33,717 nucleotides of DNA, from assembly GCA_004213645.1 (NCBI GenBank), contig SGZF01000010.1:1-33717 (forward strand). The letters are read 5' to 3'. A program made the position numbers and the translations under genes. The notes below the pieces were generated by a model that ran no database searches, was not told the origin of the DNA, and saw only the letters and a list, made by a program, of their open reading frames with translations. Origin of the DNA: Flavobacteriales bacterium (GTDB taxonomy: Bacteria; Bacteroidota; Bacteroidia; Flavobacteriales; Flavobacteriaceae). Of this stretch, positions 24,334 to 32,949 are shown in pieces. Position 1 is the first letter of the stretch; each line of letters begins with the position of its first letter.

Positions 24334-25386
24334 ATGTTTATAAAAATAACAATGGTGATAGTTTTACTATCACCACTATATAGTCTTAGCCAGGAGTCTA
24401 AACCTCCAAACATTATTATGATGATAGGTGATGGAATGGGGTTATCTCAGATTTCCTCTGGCATGTACTCTAATAATAATTATACCTCATTAGAAAGGTC
24501 TCAACATGTTGGTTTGATCAAAACACATTCTTTTGATAATCTAGTTACTGATTCTGCTGCAGCTGGAACTGCAATGTCTTCAGGAGTAAAAACCTATAAC
24601 AGAGTAGTTGGTTTAGATGAAAAATTTAGTCCTGTAAATACTATTCTTGAAATTTGTAGAGATAAAGGCTATATGACTGCTATTATTGCCACTTCTACTA
24701 TTGTTCACGCTACGCCAGCATCATATTACTCAAAAGTAAAAAGTAGATATGAGTATGATGAAATAGCAAGTCAACTTTCTAAAAGTAATATTAACTTTTT
24801 TATAGGGGGTGGTGAAAAATTTTTTAATGATAGGAGTGATAAAAGAAACTTAATAAATGAAATGAATGATTATTTTTTTGCAAACAGTTTGGAAAGTTTT
24901 AAAAAAATGAATTCAAATAAAATTGGATTTCTTACTTCTTATGATGACCCTATAGGAAAACACGAAGGAAGAAAACCTTCCTTAGAAGATTTAGTTCAAA
25001 TGACTGTTGAAAAGCTAAAAAGCTTCAATAAACCATTTTTTCTTTTAGTTGAAGGTTCACAAATTGATTGGGGTGGTCATGATAATGATTCAGAACATAT
25101 GATTAGCGAAATGTTAGAGTTTGATAGAACAATTGATAAGGTTTTTGACTTTGCTGATTATGATAGAAACACGACTGTAGTAATTACGGCAGATCATGAG
25201 ACAGGTGGAGTTGCAATTATTGATGGTAATTTAGAAGATTCTAAAGTAGTAAATAAATATGTTTCAGAAGATCATACTGCTTCAATGGTTCCAGTATTTA
25301 GTTTTGGTCCTTATTCCTCTCTTTTCAGTGGTGTTTATGATAATACTGAAATTTTTGATAAATTAGAAGCAATCATTAATAAATGA
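24334..25386 (+). CDS. Exported alkaline phosphatase (PhoA family)
   Basis: A signal peptide (about 1-20, ending SLSQ) precedes a PhoA-type domain. Metal and active-site residues visible are Asp33 in MMIGDGMG, nucleophile Ser74 in VTDSAAAGTA, His125/Thr127 in IVHATPAS, Glu240 and Asp245/His249 in LLVEGSQIDWGGHDND, Asp287/His288 in TADHETGG, and His314 in EDHTASMVP. At 350 aa it is a short form, lacking the long insertions of E. coli PhoA (about 470 aa). It would release phosphate from organic phosphoesters outside the cytoplasm. Its stop overlaps the next gene by four bases (ATGA). I see no Pho-box I could defend. Confidence 0.93.
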   Translation: MFIKITMVIVLLSPLYSLSQESKPPNIIMMIGDGMGLSQISSGMYSNNNYTSLERSQHVGLIKTHSFDNLVTDSAAAGTAMSSGVKTYNRVVGLDEKFSPVNTILEICRDKGYMTAIIATSTIVHATPASYYSKVKSRYEYDEIASQLSKSNINFFIGGGEKFFNDRSDKRNLINEMNDYFFANSLESFKKMNSNKIGFLTSYDDPIGKHEGRKPSLEDLVQMTVEKLKSFNKPFFLLVEGSQIDWGGHDNDSEHMISEMLEFDRTIDKVFDFADYDRNTTVVITADHETGGVAIIDGNLEDSKVVNKYVSEDHTASMVPVFSFGPYSSLFSGVYDNTEIFDKLEAIINK

Positions 25387-26993
25387 AAAAAATATTTTTA
25401 GTGTTAGTTTTATTTAGTTTATCATGTGATAACGATCCAATTAATGTTGACGTCTTGATCTTTGGAGGAACAATTCATGATGGCACTGGAATGAAAGGAT
25501 ATATTGGTAATGTTACCATAAAAGATGATACAATTTTTTATGTTGGTAAAAAAAAGAATTTTATAGCTAATCAAACAATTGATGCTTCAGGTAAAGTAGT
25601 TTCTCCTGGATTTATCAACATGCTTAGTTGGGGTTATAACACATTGATGCAAGACGGCAGATCCTTAAGTGATTTGAAACAAGGCGTTACCTTAGAAGTT
25701 TTCGGTGAAGGTACTTCTCCTGGACCTAGAGGTTCAATAAGAAATAATAATTATGTTTCTTTTGGAGAAGCAATGGAAAGATTAGAATCTAACGGTGTTT
25801 CAACAAATATTGCATCATACTTGGGTGCAGCTACAGTAAGAATTCAAGAAATTGGATATGCTAATCGAAAAGCTTCCTCTAGTGAAATGGAATCGATGAG
25901 GAATATTGTTAAACTTGCTATGATGCAAGGTGCGATTGGAATTGGTTCATCTTTAATATATGCACCAGGTGATTATGCTGATACAGATGAGCTAGTTGAG
26001 TTATCCAAAATTGCTTCATCTTATGGAGGAAGATATATATCTCACATGAGAAATGAAGATTTTAGAGTGTTAGAAGCAGTTGATGAACTGCTTGAAATTG
26101 CAGAAAGAGCAAATATACCTGCTGAAATATATCATCTAAAATCATCTAGAAAACCTAATTGGCATTTATTAGATTCTGTTATTAATAAAGTTGAAAACGC
26201 AAGAAATAAAGGTTTAAAAATTACTGCTGACATGTACACTTATCCTGCATCATCAACAGGATTGACAGGAGTTATACCTACTTGGGTTCAAGAAGGAGGG
26301 AGGCAAGCATGGATTAATCGTATGAAAAAACCTGAAATAAGGGAGAGGCTTTTTGAAGATATTAGAAAAGAACTTTCTGAACAACCTCCAGAAGATATTT
26401 TGATGGTTGGTTTTAATAAACAATCTATGTCTAATAAATATCGAGGTATGACTATTGCTGATGCAGCAAAATTAAGAGGTGAATCACCCGAAGAAGCTAT
26501 AGTTAATTTAATCATTGAAGATGGTAGTAGAATTCAGTGTATATATTTTAGTATGTCCGAAGAAAATGTTAGAAAAAAAATTATGTTACCATGGGTTTCT
26601 TTTGACTCTGACGCTGGATCATATTCTGATATCTCAAAAGATTTTATAACGCATCCAAGAGCTTTTGGAAGTTTTGCAAGAGTACTTGGAAAATATGTAA
26701 GAGATGAAGAATTAATCACAATGGAGGAAGCAATAAGAAGGTTGTCTGGTTTTCCCGCTGATAATCTTGGAATTAAAAACAGAGGTTACTTAAAACCAGG
26801 ATATTATGCAGATGTAGTTGTATTTGATCCTGAAATAATTGAAGATAAGGCAACTTTTGAAAAACCTCTTCAATTTGCAGTTGGAGTTGAAGAAGTTTTT
26901 GTGAATGGTGTCCAAGTATTATCTGAAAGTGAACATACAGGAAATTTTCCTGGAAGATATATAAAAGGTCCTGGCTATAGTCCCTCTGATTAA
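25383..26993 (+). CDS. N-acyl-D-amino-acid deacylase-like amidohydrolase, predicted lipoprotein
   Basis: A lipobox ends at Cys15 (LFSLSC). The rest (536 aa) follows the D-aminoacylase family: VVSPGFINMLSW (72-83), GVTLEVFGEG (101-110), IGSSLIYAPG, YISHMRNED, AEIYHLKSS, ADMYTYPASS and WVSFDSDAGSY, then a small beta-sandwich closing with KPGYYADVVVFDP. His in SHMR and YHLK plus Asp in SDAG keep one metal site. The usual HxH after PGFID is missing: positions 81 and 83 are Leu and Trp. This may be a sister subfamily with a single metal or altered chemistry. It is coupled to the alkaline phosphatase gene. Confidence 0.85.
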   Translation: MKKIFLVLVLFSLSCDNDPINVDVLIFGGTIHDGTGMKGYIGNVTIKDDTIFYVGKKKNFIANQTIDASGKVVSPGFINMLSWGYNTLMQDGRSLSDLKQGVTLEVFGEGTSPGPRGSIRNNNYVSFGEAMERLESNGVSTNIASYLGAATVRIQEIGYANRKASSSEMESMRNIVKLAMMQGAIGIGSSLIYAPGDYADTDELVELSKIASSYGGRYISHMRNEDFRVLEAVDELLEIAERANIPAEIYHLKSSRKPNWHLLDSVINKVENARNKGLKITADMYTYPASSTGLTGVIPTWVQEGGRQAWINRMKKPEIRERLFEDIRKELSEQPPEDILMVGFNKQSMSNKYRGMTIADAAKLRGESPEEAIVNLIIEDGSRIQCIYFSMSEENVRKKIMLPWVSFDSDAGSYSDISKDFITHPRAFGSFARVLGKYVRDEELITMEEAIRRLSGFPADNLGIKNRGYLKPGYYADVVVFDPEIIEDKATFEKPLQFAVGVEEVFVNGVQVLSESEHTGNFPGRYIKGPGYSPSD

Positions 26994-27007
26994 TAAATTA
27001 AAAAAAG

Positions 27008-27089
27008 TGCGGGTGAAGGGACTCGAACCCCCAAGCTGTTAGGCACTAGATCCTAAGTCTAGCGTGTCTACCAATTTCACCACACCCGC
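27008..27089 (-). tRNA. tRNA-Leu (anticodon UAG)
   Basis: On the minus strand the acceptor stem GCGGGTG / CACCCGC closes a cloverleaf of 82 bases. The anticodon arm is CTAGA-CTTAGGA-TCTAG, giving anticodon TAG (reads CUN leucine codons) followed by G37. A long variable arm (GTGCCTAACAGCTTG region) and GGTTCGAGTCC of the T arm fit a class II tRNA-Leu. The discriminator is A; CCA is not encoded, so it must be added. A run of T follows directly. It lies head to tail with nothing, between two plus-strand genes. Confidence 0.95.
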
Positions 27090-27099
27090 AAAAGGTGAA

Positions 27100-27107
27100 C
27101 AAATATA
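27100..27107 (-). promoter_or_regulatory. Candidate -7 promoter element of tRNA-Leu
   Basis: TATATTTG on the minus strand matches TAnnTTTG and lies 10 bases before the tRNA 5' end. A TTTG at the proper -33 distance is not visible; the nearest is 31 bases away. Confidence 0.45.
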
Positions 27108-27133
27108 AATAAGTTTTTAAAAAAAAATCTACT

Positions 27134-28507
27134 ATGAACAAATTATCTGAAGAGGAAAAAAATAAATATTTAGAAGAGTTATTTGAGTTTTTAAAACTTC
27201 CATCTATTAGCGCAGATTCTAGTCATAAGAACACTATGAATGAAACTGCAAAATGGCTATCTAATGAACTTTTAAAATCAGGTTGCGATTTATCTAATAT
27301 ATATGAAACAGATGGCCATCCTATTGTATATGGGGAGAAAATCATTAACTCCTCATATCCAACTATTTTAGTTTATGGACATTATGATGTACAACCCCCT
27401 GATCCTCTAGAGCTGTGGTCAAATCCCCCTTTTGAACCTGTTATTAAGAAAACAGCGATTCATCCAGAAGGAGCAATTTTTGCAAGAGGTGCTTGTGATG
27501 ATAAAGGTCAAGTGTTCATGCATGTTAAAGCTTTTGAACAGCTTATTAAAAAAGACAAATTAAATTGTAATGTTAAGTTTATGATAGAAGGAGAGGAAGA
27601 AGTTGGTAGTGATAATTTAGAAAAATTTCTTTTAGATAATAAGTCAATGCTAAATGCAGATGTTATTTTAATATCAGATACTGGTTTAAGTAATCTTAGT
27701 AACCCTACTTTAACGGTTGGTCTAAGAGGTCTATCATACATGGAAATTAAAATTGTTGGACCTAATAGAGATCTTCACTCTGGAATATATGGAGGAGCAT
27801 TGGCTAACCCAATAAATATTTTGTCAGATATAATTAGTTCACTTATAGACGATACTGGTAGAATAACTATACCAGGGTTTTACGATGATGTTGAAGAAAT
27901 TGATAAAACAAAACGGGAGTCCATAGAAAAAATATCAAATTTTGATGATGAAAAATTTATGGATTCTTTAGGCCTAAAAGAAACTAAAGGAGAAAAGGGA
28001 TATACAACTCTGGAAAGAAAATCTATTCGCCCTACTCTGGACGTAAATGGTATATGGGGTGGTTATTCAGGAGAAGGTTCTAAAACAGTAATACCAAGTG
28101 AAGCCAATGCAAAAATTTCAATGAGATTAGTGCCAAATCAGAATTGGGAAAAAATAAGTGAATTATTTACAAATCATATTAATAACATCATTCCTGATTC
28201 AGTTTCAGTTAAAGTATCCACTCATCATGGAGGTAATCCATACGTAACTCCTGAAAACTTTAAAGGCTATGAATCAGCAATAAAAGCTTACAGAGATAGT
28301 TTTGGGATTGATCCAGTTCCGCAAAAAGATGGTGGAAGTATCCCAATAGTTCCTATGTTTGAGAGTATTTTAGGAATAAAAACTGTTTTAATGGGATTTG
28401 GACTTGACAGTGATGCTATTCATTCTCCAGATGAAAACTATGGAGTAAAAAACTTTTTTAAGGGTATTGAAACTATTCAAAACTTTTATAAGCATTTTGG
28501 AAATTAA
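27134..28507 (+). CDS. M20 family metallopeptidase (dipeptidase, CNDP-like)
   Basis: This cytoplasmic di-zinc peptidase of 457 aa lacks a signal peptide. Zinc ligands and catalytic residues are visible: His83/Asp85 in VYGHYDVQPP, Asp122/Asp123 in RGACDDKGQ, the EGEEEVGS stretch (152-159) with the general base Glu, and ISDTG. LRGLSYMEIKIVGPNRDLHSGIYGG is the start of the dimerisation lid, typical of carnosinase-like dipeptidases; the final His lies in DAIHSPDENYG. It likely cleaves dipeptides of broad range. Its stop shares TTAA with the convergent ruvC. I found no convincing promoter in the 44 bases after the tRNA. Confidence 0.93.
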   Translation: MNKLSEEEKNKYLEELFEFLKLPSISADSSHKNTMNETAKWLSNELLKSGCDLSNIYETDGHPIVYGEKIINSSYPTILVYGHYDVQPPDPLELWSNPPFEPVIKKTAIHPEGAIFARGACDDKGQVFMHVKAFEQLIKKDKLNCNVKFMIEGEEEVGSDNLEKFLLDNKSMLNADVILISDTGLSNLSNPTLTVGLRGLSYMEIKIVGPNRDLHSGIYGGALANPINILSDIISSLIDDTGRITIPGFYDDVEEIDKTKRESIEKISNFDDEKFMDSLGLKETKGEKGYTTLERKSIRPTLDVNGIWGGYSGEGSKTVIPSEANAKISMRLVPNQNWEKISELFTNHINNIIPDSVSVKVSTHHGGNPYVTPENFKGYESAIKAYRDSFGIDPVPQKDGGSIPIVPMFESILGIKTVLMGFGLDSDAIHSPDENYGVKNFFKGIETIQNFYKHFGN

Positions 28508-29067
28508 AGTAATTTATCTGGGTTCTTGTTAACAAAACTTGACCAATTTGAATATTTTTTTTTCTGTTCACTATTTTCATAATTGAAAAAATGGCAAACT
28601 GCAGCAGCTAATCCATCAGTAGAATCAAGATTTTTTGGAAGCTCTTTAATTTTAAGCATACTCTTAAGCATTTTAGCTACTTGTTCCTTACTAGAATTAC
28701 CATTTCCTGTAATAGCCATTTTTATTTTTTTTGGAGAATACTCAGTAATAGGTATGTTTGAGTTTAAGGCTGCAGCAATTGAAACACCTTGAGCTCTTCC
28801 AAGTTTTAACATTGATTGAACATTTTTTCCAAAAAAAGGTGCCTCAATTGCTATAAAATTTGGGTTATATAAATTTATTAGTTCAGATGTTTTATTAAAG
28901 ATTTTTGACAACTTTAGACTATGGTCATCTTTATTAGGAAGTTTATATTCAATCATTTCAATAAGTTCTATTTCTTTACCAATTACTTTAATAACTCCAA
29001 AACCCATTATATTAGTTCCTGGATCTATTCCCATAATTATTGAGTTATTAGGTAATTTTTTATTCAT
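28504..29067 (-). CDS. ruvC: Holliday junction resolvase
   Basis: RuvC nicks Holliday junctions with RuvAB during recombination repair. The 187-aa protein has the RNase H-like acidic residues Asp15 in MGIDPGTN and Glu75 in AIEAPFFG, the LGRAQGV helix, ITEYSPKKIKMAITGNGNSSKEQV, and the DSTDGLAAAVCH acidic helix. The C-terminal 25 residues are a Lys-rich extension. It overlaps the lipoprotein gene upstream by eight bases, suggesting coupling, although the two functions have no obvious link. Confidence 0.95.
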   Translation of the reverse strand: MNKKLPNNSIIMGIDPGTNIMGFGVIKVIGKEIELIEMIEYKLPNKDDHSLKLSKIFNKTSELINLYNPNFIAIEAPFFGKNVQSMLKLGRAQGVSIAAALNSNIPITEYSPKKIKMAITGNGNSSKEQVAKMLKSMLKIKELPKNLDSTDGLAAAVCHFFNYENSEQKKKYSNWSSFVNKNPDKLL

Positions 29068-29533
29068 AATTAAGTCTAAATGGTAATTTAAAAATCACCT
29101 CAACAAACTCTCCTACGTTTGTTTTAATTGCCGGTAAGGCTTGAGGTAATTTTTTAACTCCTTCACTAATTATTGAAATAAATTTTTGATCCAATTTATC
29201 TAAAGGCTCAATTTTTTCTAAAGAGAAGTTTCCAACTGTGTCTATTTTTAAAGTTAACATGTACTCTAAAGTATCTAGAGGAAATATTTTATTATCAATA
29301 AAATTATTCATTTCAATTTCAATTATATTTTTAAAGCAATTTAATTGTTCATCTTTATCTATATTTTCACACTCAGGAAATGATGGCATTTGATCATTAG
29401 CATTCCACATAGAGGCAGATTGAATCTCTGACTCAGATACTTTTAGATAATTTGCGTCACATGAAACTACTGTAATTATAAATAACCACTTTGAATAAAA
29501 CTTAATATTATGATTCTTAATTAAGTTAAGCAC
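29060..29533 (-). CDS. Lipoprotein with TonB-C-terminal-like domain
   Basis: I do not recognise a specific name. From a GTG at 29533 the product is 157 aa: a basic N-terminus (IKNHNIKFYSKW), hydrophobic LFIITVV, and a likely lipidated Cys at 25 (VVSC). The rest has PSFPECE, a second Cys in LNCFKN, a short LTLKIDTVGNFSLEKIE beta stretch, and ends in VEVIFKLPFRL. This order resembles the TonB C-terminal-like domains common in Flavobacteria. The open frame runs 72 codons further upstream, but that part is antisense to the small membrane protein gene and reads as low-complexity shadow, so it is not included. The exact start is uncertain. Confidence 0.65.
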   Translation of the reverse strand: MLNLIKNHNIKFYSKWLFIITVVSCDANYLKVSESEIQSASMWNANDQMPSFPECENIDKDEQLNCFKNIIEIEMNNFIDNKIFPLDTLEYMLTLKIDTVGNFSLEKIEPLDKLDQKFISIISEGVKKLPQALPAIKTNVGEFVEVIFKLPFRLNYE

Positions 29534-29555
29534 AACTAAAATTACGATTTTTTTA

Positions 29556-29563
29556 TAGCTTTG
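29556..29563 (+). promoter_or_regulatory. Candidate -7 promoter element of the small Cys-rich membrane protein gene
   Basis: TAGCTTTG matches TAnnTTTG and ends just four bases before the ATG at 29568, implying a leaderless mRNA. No -33 TTTG is seen upstream. Confidence 0.45.
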
Positions 29564-29567
29564 TCGA

Positions 29568-29765
29568 ATGGAGATATTTCTAATCTCAATTGGATTGGTT
29601 GCAATTGCATTTTCAGGAATTGCAATCAAATTAATTTTTAAGAAGAATGGAGAGTTTTCTGGCACATGTGCTAGCCAAAGTCCTTTCTTGAGTGACTCCA
29701 ATGAACCTTGTGGCATTTGTGGGAAAATTCCTGCAAATTCAGAATGCACAAACGATATTCAATGA
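29568..29765 (+). CDS. Small Cys-rich single-pass membrane protein
   Basis: This 65-aa protein has a hydrophobic helix at about 3-22 (LISIGLVAIAFSGIAIKLIF) followed by KKNGEFSGTCASQSPFL and a CGICGK motif. It has four cysteines: TC (about 34), CxxC (48 and 51) and a last Cys near residue 60. I recall similar short 'membrane or secreted' proteins in Flavobacteria, without known function. One helix followed by four Cys resembles the NQR iron-site maturation factor NqrM (DUF539), but I cannot show homology. That the frame is real is supported by a TGA stop overlapping the next gene's ATG (ATGA) and by the -7 box just before its start. Confidence 0.8.
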   Translation: MEIFLISIGLVAIAFSGIAIKLIFKKNGEFSGTCASQSPFLSDSNEPCGICGKIPANSECTNDIQ

Positions 29766-30976
29766 TAAAGCTAATTTCTAAGCTTGGCCCTGGATTACTT
29801 TTTGCAGGTGCTGCAATTGGTGTTTCTCATTTAGTTCAATCAACTAGAGCAGGTGCTGATTTTGGTTGGGGTTTAATATGGGCTTTAATAATAGTTAATA
29901 TTCTTAAATATCCTTTTTTTCAGTATGGGCCTAGATATGCAATGGCTACTGGTGAGAGCTTACTTGATGGTTATTTCAAGGTTGGTAAGATTTTTTTAAT
30001 ATCATATTTTATTTTAAATATTGCTACCATGTTTACAATTCAAACAGCAGTAACAATTGTTACAGCAGGTCTTGCATCAAGTTTGTTTGGTATAACTGAT
30101 AATATGGTTACATGGAGTCTAATTATTACAATTGGATGTTATGTGATTTTATTATTTGGCCGATACCAACTTCTCGATAAAATGATTAAAATTATAATTT
30201 TAATTTTGGCTATAAGTACTATTTTATCTACTACAGTGGCTTCTTTTAACTCAAATGAAATATTTAGTTTTGAACAAGTTTTTCCTACCGGAAGTGGTCT
30301 TGTTTTTTTAGTAGCTTTTATGGGTTGGATGCCTGCACCTCTTGATATATCGATTTGGCATTCAATTTGGGCTATTGAAAAAAATAAAAAACAAAAAATT
30401 ACTCCAAAAGAAAGTTTATTTGATTTTAATGTTGGATACTTAGCTACAGTTATTTTAGGGATATGTTTTGTTAGTCTAGGTGCTTTGGTAATGTACAATT
30501 CTGAAGTAAGTTTTTCAAACAGTGGTAGTGTATTTGCTGGGCAATTAATAGAATTATATACATCTAATCTAGGAGATAATTTTTATTTAATTATTTCAAT
30601 TTGTGCTTTTACAACAATGCTTAGTACTACTATTACTTGTTTAGACGCTTCCCCTAGAACAATGTCAAAAGCAACTCAATTATTAACAAGCAATCATAAT
30701 AAGAACTATTATTTTCATTGGATTTCTCTTTTGTCGGCTGGTACAATGTTAATATTTTATTATTTACTTTCTGAAATGGGAACTTTGGTTGAATTAGCAA
30801 CTATCTTATCCTTTATAACAGCACCCTTCTACGCAATTTTAAATTATAAATTGGTTGTAAGTAGTAATATGCCTAAATCTCATAGACCCTCTAAATCAAT
30901 GAGAATTATGAGTATCATAGGAATTTTATTTCTAACTGTTTTTGCACTTGGATATATTTTGACTAGGTTTATTTAG
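29762..30976 (+). CDS. Nramp-superfamily transporter, non-canonical
   Basis: The protein is polytopic, about 11 membrane helices, 404 aa from the ATG that overlaps the upstream stop. An earlier in-frame start exists but lies inside the small protein gene in another frame. The start GPGLLFAGAAIGVSH aligns with Nramp helix 1, but the metal-binding DPGN motif of Mn2+/Fe2+ transporters is absent, replaced by a segment around GVSH (20-23). Helix 6 has GWMPAPLDISIW where canonical members have MPH. It therefore belongs to an Nramp-related clade with probably different substrate. Metal transport is inference from fold only. Confidence 0.85.
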   Translation: MIKLISKLGPGLLFAGAAIGVSHLVQSTRAGADFGWGLIWALIIVNILKYPFFQYGPRYAMATGESLLDGYFKVGKIFLISYFILNIATMFTIQTAVTIVTAGLASSLFGITDNMVTWSLIITIGCYVILLFGRYQLLDKMIKIIILILAISTILSTTVASFNSNEIFSFEQVFPTGSGLVFLVAFMGWMPAPLDISIWHSIWAIEKNKKQKITPKESLFDFNVGYLATVILGICFVSLGALVMYNSEVSFSNSGSVFAGQLIELYTSNLGDNFYLIISICAFTTMLSTTITCLDASPRTMSKATQLLTSNHNKNYYFHWISLLSAGTMLIFYYLLSEMGTLVELATILSFITAPFYAILNYKLVVSSNMPKSHRPSKSMRIMSIIGILFLTVFALGYILTRFI

Positions 30977-30988
30977 TTTGTATCTTTG
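30958..30988 (+). promoter_or_regulatory. Promoter of lipA
   Basis: TTTG (30958-30961), a 19-base spacer and TATCTTTG (30981-30988) match both consensus boxes. The -33 box lies inside the end of the transporter gene. The lipA ATG follows only four bases after the -7 box, so the transcript is expected to begin at or next to the start codon. Confidence 0.75.
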
Positions 30989-30992
30989 TTAA

Positions 30993-31910
30993 ATGTCAGT
31001 TACTAAAACAGTAAATAAGGGTTGGGTAAAACTTAGTTTACCAAAAAATAAATCCGAAAATAAAGTCAGAACTAAAAAGCCAAGTTGGATTCGTGTTAAG
31101 CTGCCTATTGGTAAAAAGTATACTGAGCTTCGATCCACTGTAGAAAAAAATAATCTTCATACTATCTGTGTTTCAGGTAATTGTCCTAATATGGGAGAGT
31201 GCTGGACAGAGGGAACTGCTACATTTATGATTCTTGGAAACATTTGTACTAGATCTTGTGGATTCTGTAATGTTCAGACTGGAAGCCCTCTACCGGCAGA
31301 TGAATTTGAACCATTTAAAGTTGCTAGATCAATAAATATTATGGGAGTTAAACATGCGGTTTTGACTTCAGTTGACAGAGATGACTTGAAAGATGGAGGT
31401 TCTATAATATGGGCAGAAACTGTTAAAGCTGTTAGAGATTTAAATCCTAAAACAACAATTGAAACACTTATACCAGATTTTAAAGGTGAAACTCATAATA
31501 TTGATAGAATTATAGAAGTTGCACCTGAAGTAGTTTCACATAATCTTGAAACTGTAAGAAGGTTGACTAGAGATGTTAGAGTTCAAGCTAAATATGACAG
31601 GAGCCTAGAGGTGCTTAAATATTTAAAAGATAATGGTATAAACAGAACAAAATCTGGAGTTATGCTTGGCCTTGGAGAAACTAGAGAAGAAGTAATTGAA
31701 ACGCTTGAAGATCTTAGAAATGTTGGTGTTGATGTGGTAACTTTAGGTCAGTATCTTCAACCTTCAAAAAAACATTTACCTGTAGTAAATTTTATTACTC
31801 CTGAAGAATTCAAAGAATATGAAATTATCTCTAAAGAAATGGGGTTTAGGCATGTTGAGAGTGGTCCTCTTGTAAGGTCATCCTACAAAGCTCATAAACA
31901 TATTCATTAA
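30993..31910 (+). CDS. lipA: Lipoyl synthase (radical SAM)
   Basis: LipA inserts two sulfurs into protein-bound octanoyl groups, making lipoate for enzymes such as pyruvate dehydrogenase. Both iron-sulfur clusters are visible: auxiliary Cys59, Cys64 and Cys70 in [12 protein letters not shown] with the Ser-containing RSSY at 295-298, and radical SAM Cys85, Cys89 and Cys92 in CTRSCGFC. Other landmarks are [13 protein letters not shown] and SGVMLGLGE. At 305 aa it is slightly longer at the N-terminus than many. It has its own promoter, is probably leaderless, and its stop shares TTAA with lpxK. pdhB, a gene for a lipoate-dependent complex, lies elsewhere in the window. Confidence 0.97.
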   Translation: MSVTKTVNKGWVKLSLPKNKSENKVRTKKPSWIRVKLPIGKKYTELRSTVEKNNLHTICVSGNCPNMGECWTEGTATFMILGNICTRSCGFCNVQTGSPLPADEFEPFKVARSINIMGVKHAVLTSVDRDDLKDGGSIIWAETVKAVRDLNPKTTIETLIPDFKGETHNIDRIIEVAPEVVSHNLETVRRLTRDVRVQAKYDRSLEVLKYLKDNGINRTKSGVMLGLGETREEVIETLEDLRNVGVDVVTLGQYLQPSKKHLPVVNFITPEEFKEYEIISKEMGFRHVESGPLVRSSYKAHKHIH

Positions 31911-32932
31911 TCTTTGTTTATATATTGCTCTATAGTTTTATCAAAATTAACTTCGTTTATTTCATCAGGAAATTCTAGCGATACCTCAATATAAAATACT
32001 TTTCTATCATCAATTTTTGGCTTAAGCCTACCAAAATCTTTCTCTGTTGTTAATATGTTTTTATTAACTGATAGACTAGATATTTTATCAACTGATAGTT
32101 TATTGAAATTGTAGTGGTCAGAATATCTTAAATGTTTAAATTTATATCCTTTATTTTTAAGAAAATTCACAAGATAAGATGAATCTGCAATTCCAGTAAC
32201 TAGAATAAATTCATTATCTCTTAAAGTATTGATATCAAATTTATCTTTATCTGATTTAATTATTTCCGAATAAGATAAATAACCAAAAAATACTTTTTGT
32301 TTTTCCTCTGGTTTTAATGATTTTAAAAATGATTCTTTATCCTTTTTTGATAAATCAATTGGACATTTTGTTACTACAATAATATCTGCTCTTTTTGCTG
32401 AGTCTTTACTTTCTCTAAGATTTCCAATTGGCAGGATCTCATCTTTATAAAAAGGATATTTAAAAGTAGTAGTGAGAATCATTAATCCTGGTTTTACAAA
32501 CCTATGCTGAAAAACATCATCCCAAATACACAATTCAGTATTAGGTAGATTTTTTAAAATTATATTCATTCCTTTTCTCCTATCTTCACATACAACTACA
32601 TTGATCTCTGGATGTTTAGAAAAGAATTGGAATGGTTCGTCCCCAATTTGATATGCATTAGAACTTTCGGAGGCTTTTATATATCCTTTAGTATTTCTTT
32701 TATAGCCTCTACTTAGTGTGGTAATTTTCTTTTTCTTTTTATAGTTTCCCAATAAATAGTCAACAACGATTGATTTACCTGTACCTCCAGTCGAAATATT
32801 ACCAACTCCAATAGTTGGAATTTTATATTCTATTGAATCAATAATTCCAAAGTCAAAAAGTAAGTTTCGAAAAGATGTATAAATTCCATACATCAATGAT
32901 ATTGGATACAACAAAAATTTGATTTTTTTCAC
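31907..32932 (-). CDS. lpxK: Tetraacyldisaccharide 4'-kinase
   Basis: LpxK phosphorylates the lipid A disaccharide at the 4' position, an inner-membrane step before WaaA. The 341-aa protein starts with GTG, has a membrane-associated N-terminus ([24 protein letters not shown]), and the P-loop [11 protein letters not shown] (44-54). [28 protein letters not shown] and [12 protein letters not shown] are typical of LpxK. The C-terminal part includes [10 protein letters not shown]. Together with waaA it documents a lipid A-bearing outer membrane. It points away from the NIF3 gene. Confidence 0.95.
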   Translation of the reverse strand: MKKIKFLLYPISLMYGIYTSFRNLLFDFGIIDSIEYKIPTIGVGNISTGGTGKSIVVDYLLGNYKKKKKITTLSRGYKRNTKGYIKASESSNAYQIGDEPFQFFSKHPEINVVVCEDRRKGMNIILKNLPNTELCIWDDVFQHRFVKPGLMILTTTFKYPFYKDEILPIGNLRESKDSAKRADIIVVTKCPIDLSKKDKESFLKSLKPEEKQKVFFGYLSYSEIIKSDKDKFDINTLRDNEFILVTGIADSSYLVNFLKNKGYKFKHLRYSDHYNFNKLSVDKISSLSVNKNILTTEKDFGRLKPKIDDRKVFYIEVSLEFPDEINEVNFDKTIEQYINKD

Positions 32933-32949
32933 TAGAGGAAAGATAGTAT

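Noticed and set aside
29534-29749. N-terminal extension of the minus-strand lipoprotein frame
   Set aside because: It is antisense to the small membrane protein gene, which has a promoter box and a coupled downstream gene, and the lipoprotein signal begins only after 29533.
29708-29761. Earlier start for the Nramp-like transporter
   Set aside because: These 18 codons overlap the Cys-rich protein gene in another frame and do not look like Nramp; the ATG at 29762 overlaps the upstream stop as ATGA and begins with the family's GPGLL segment.
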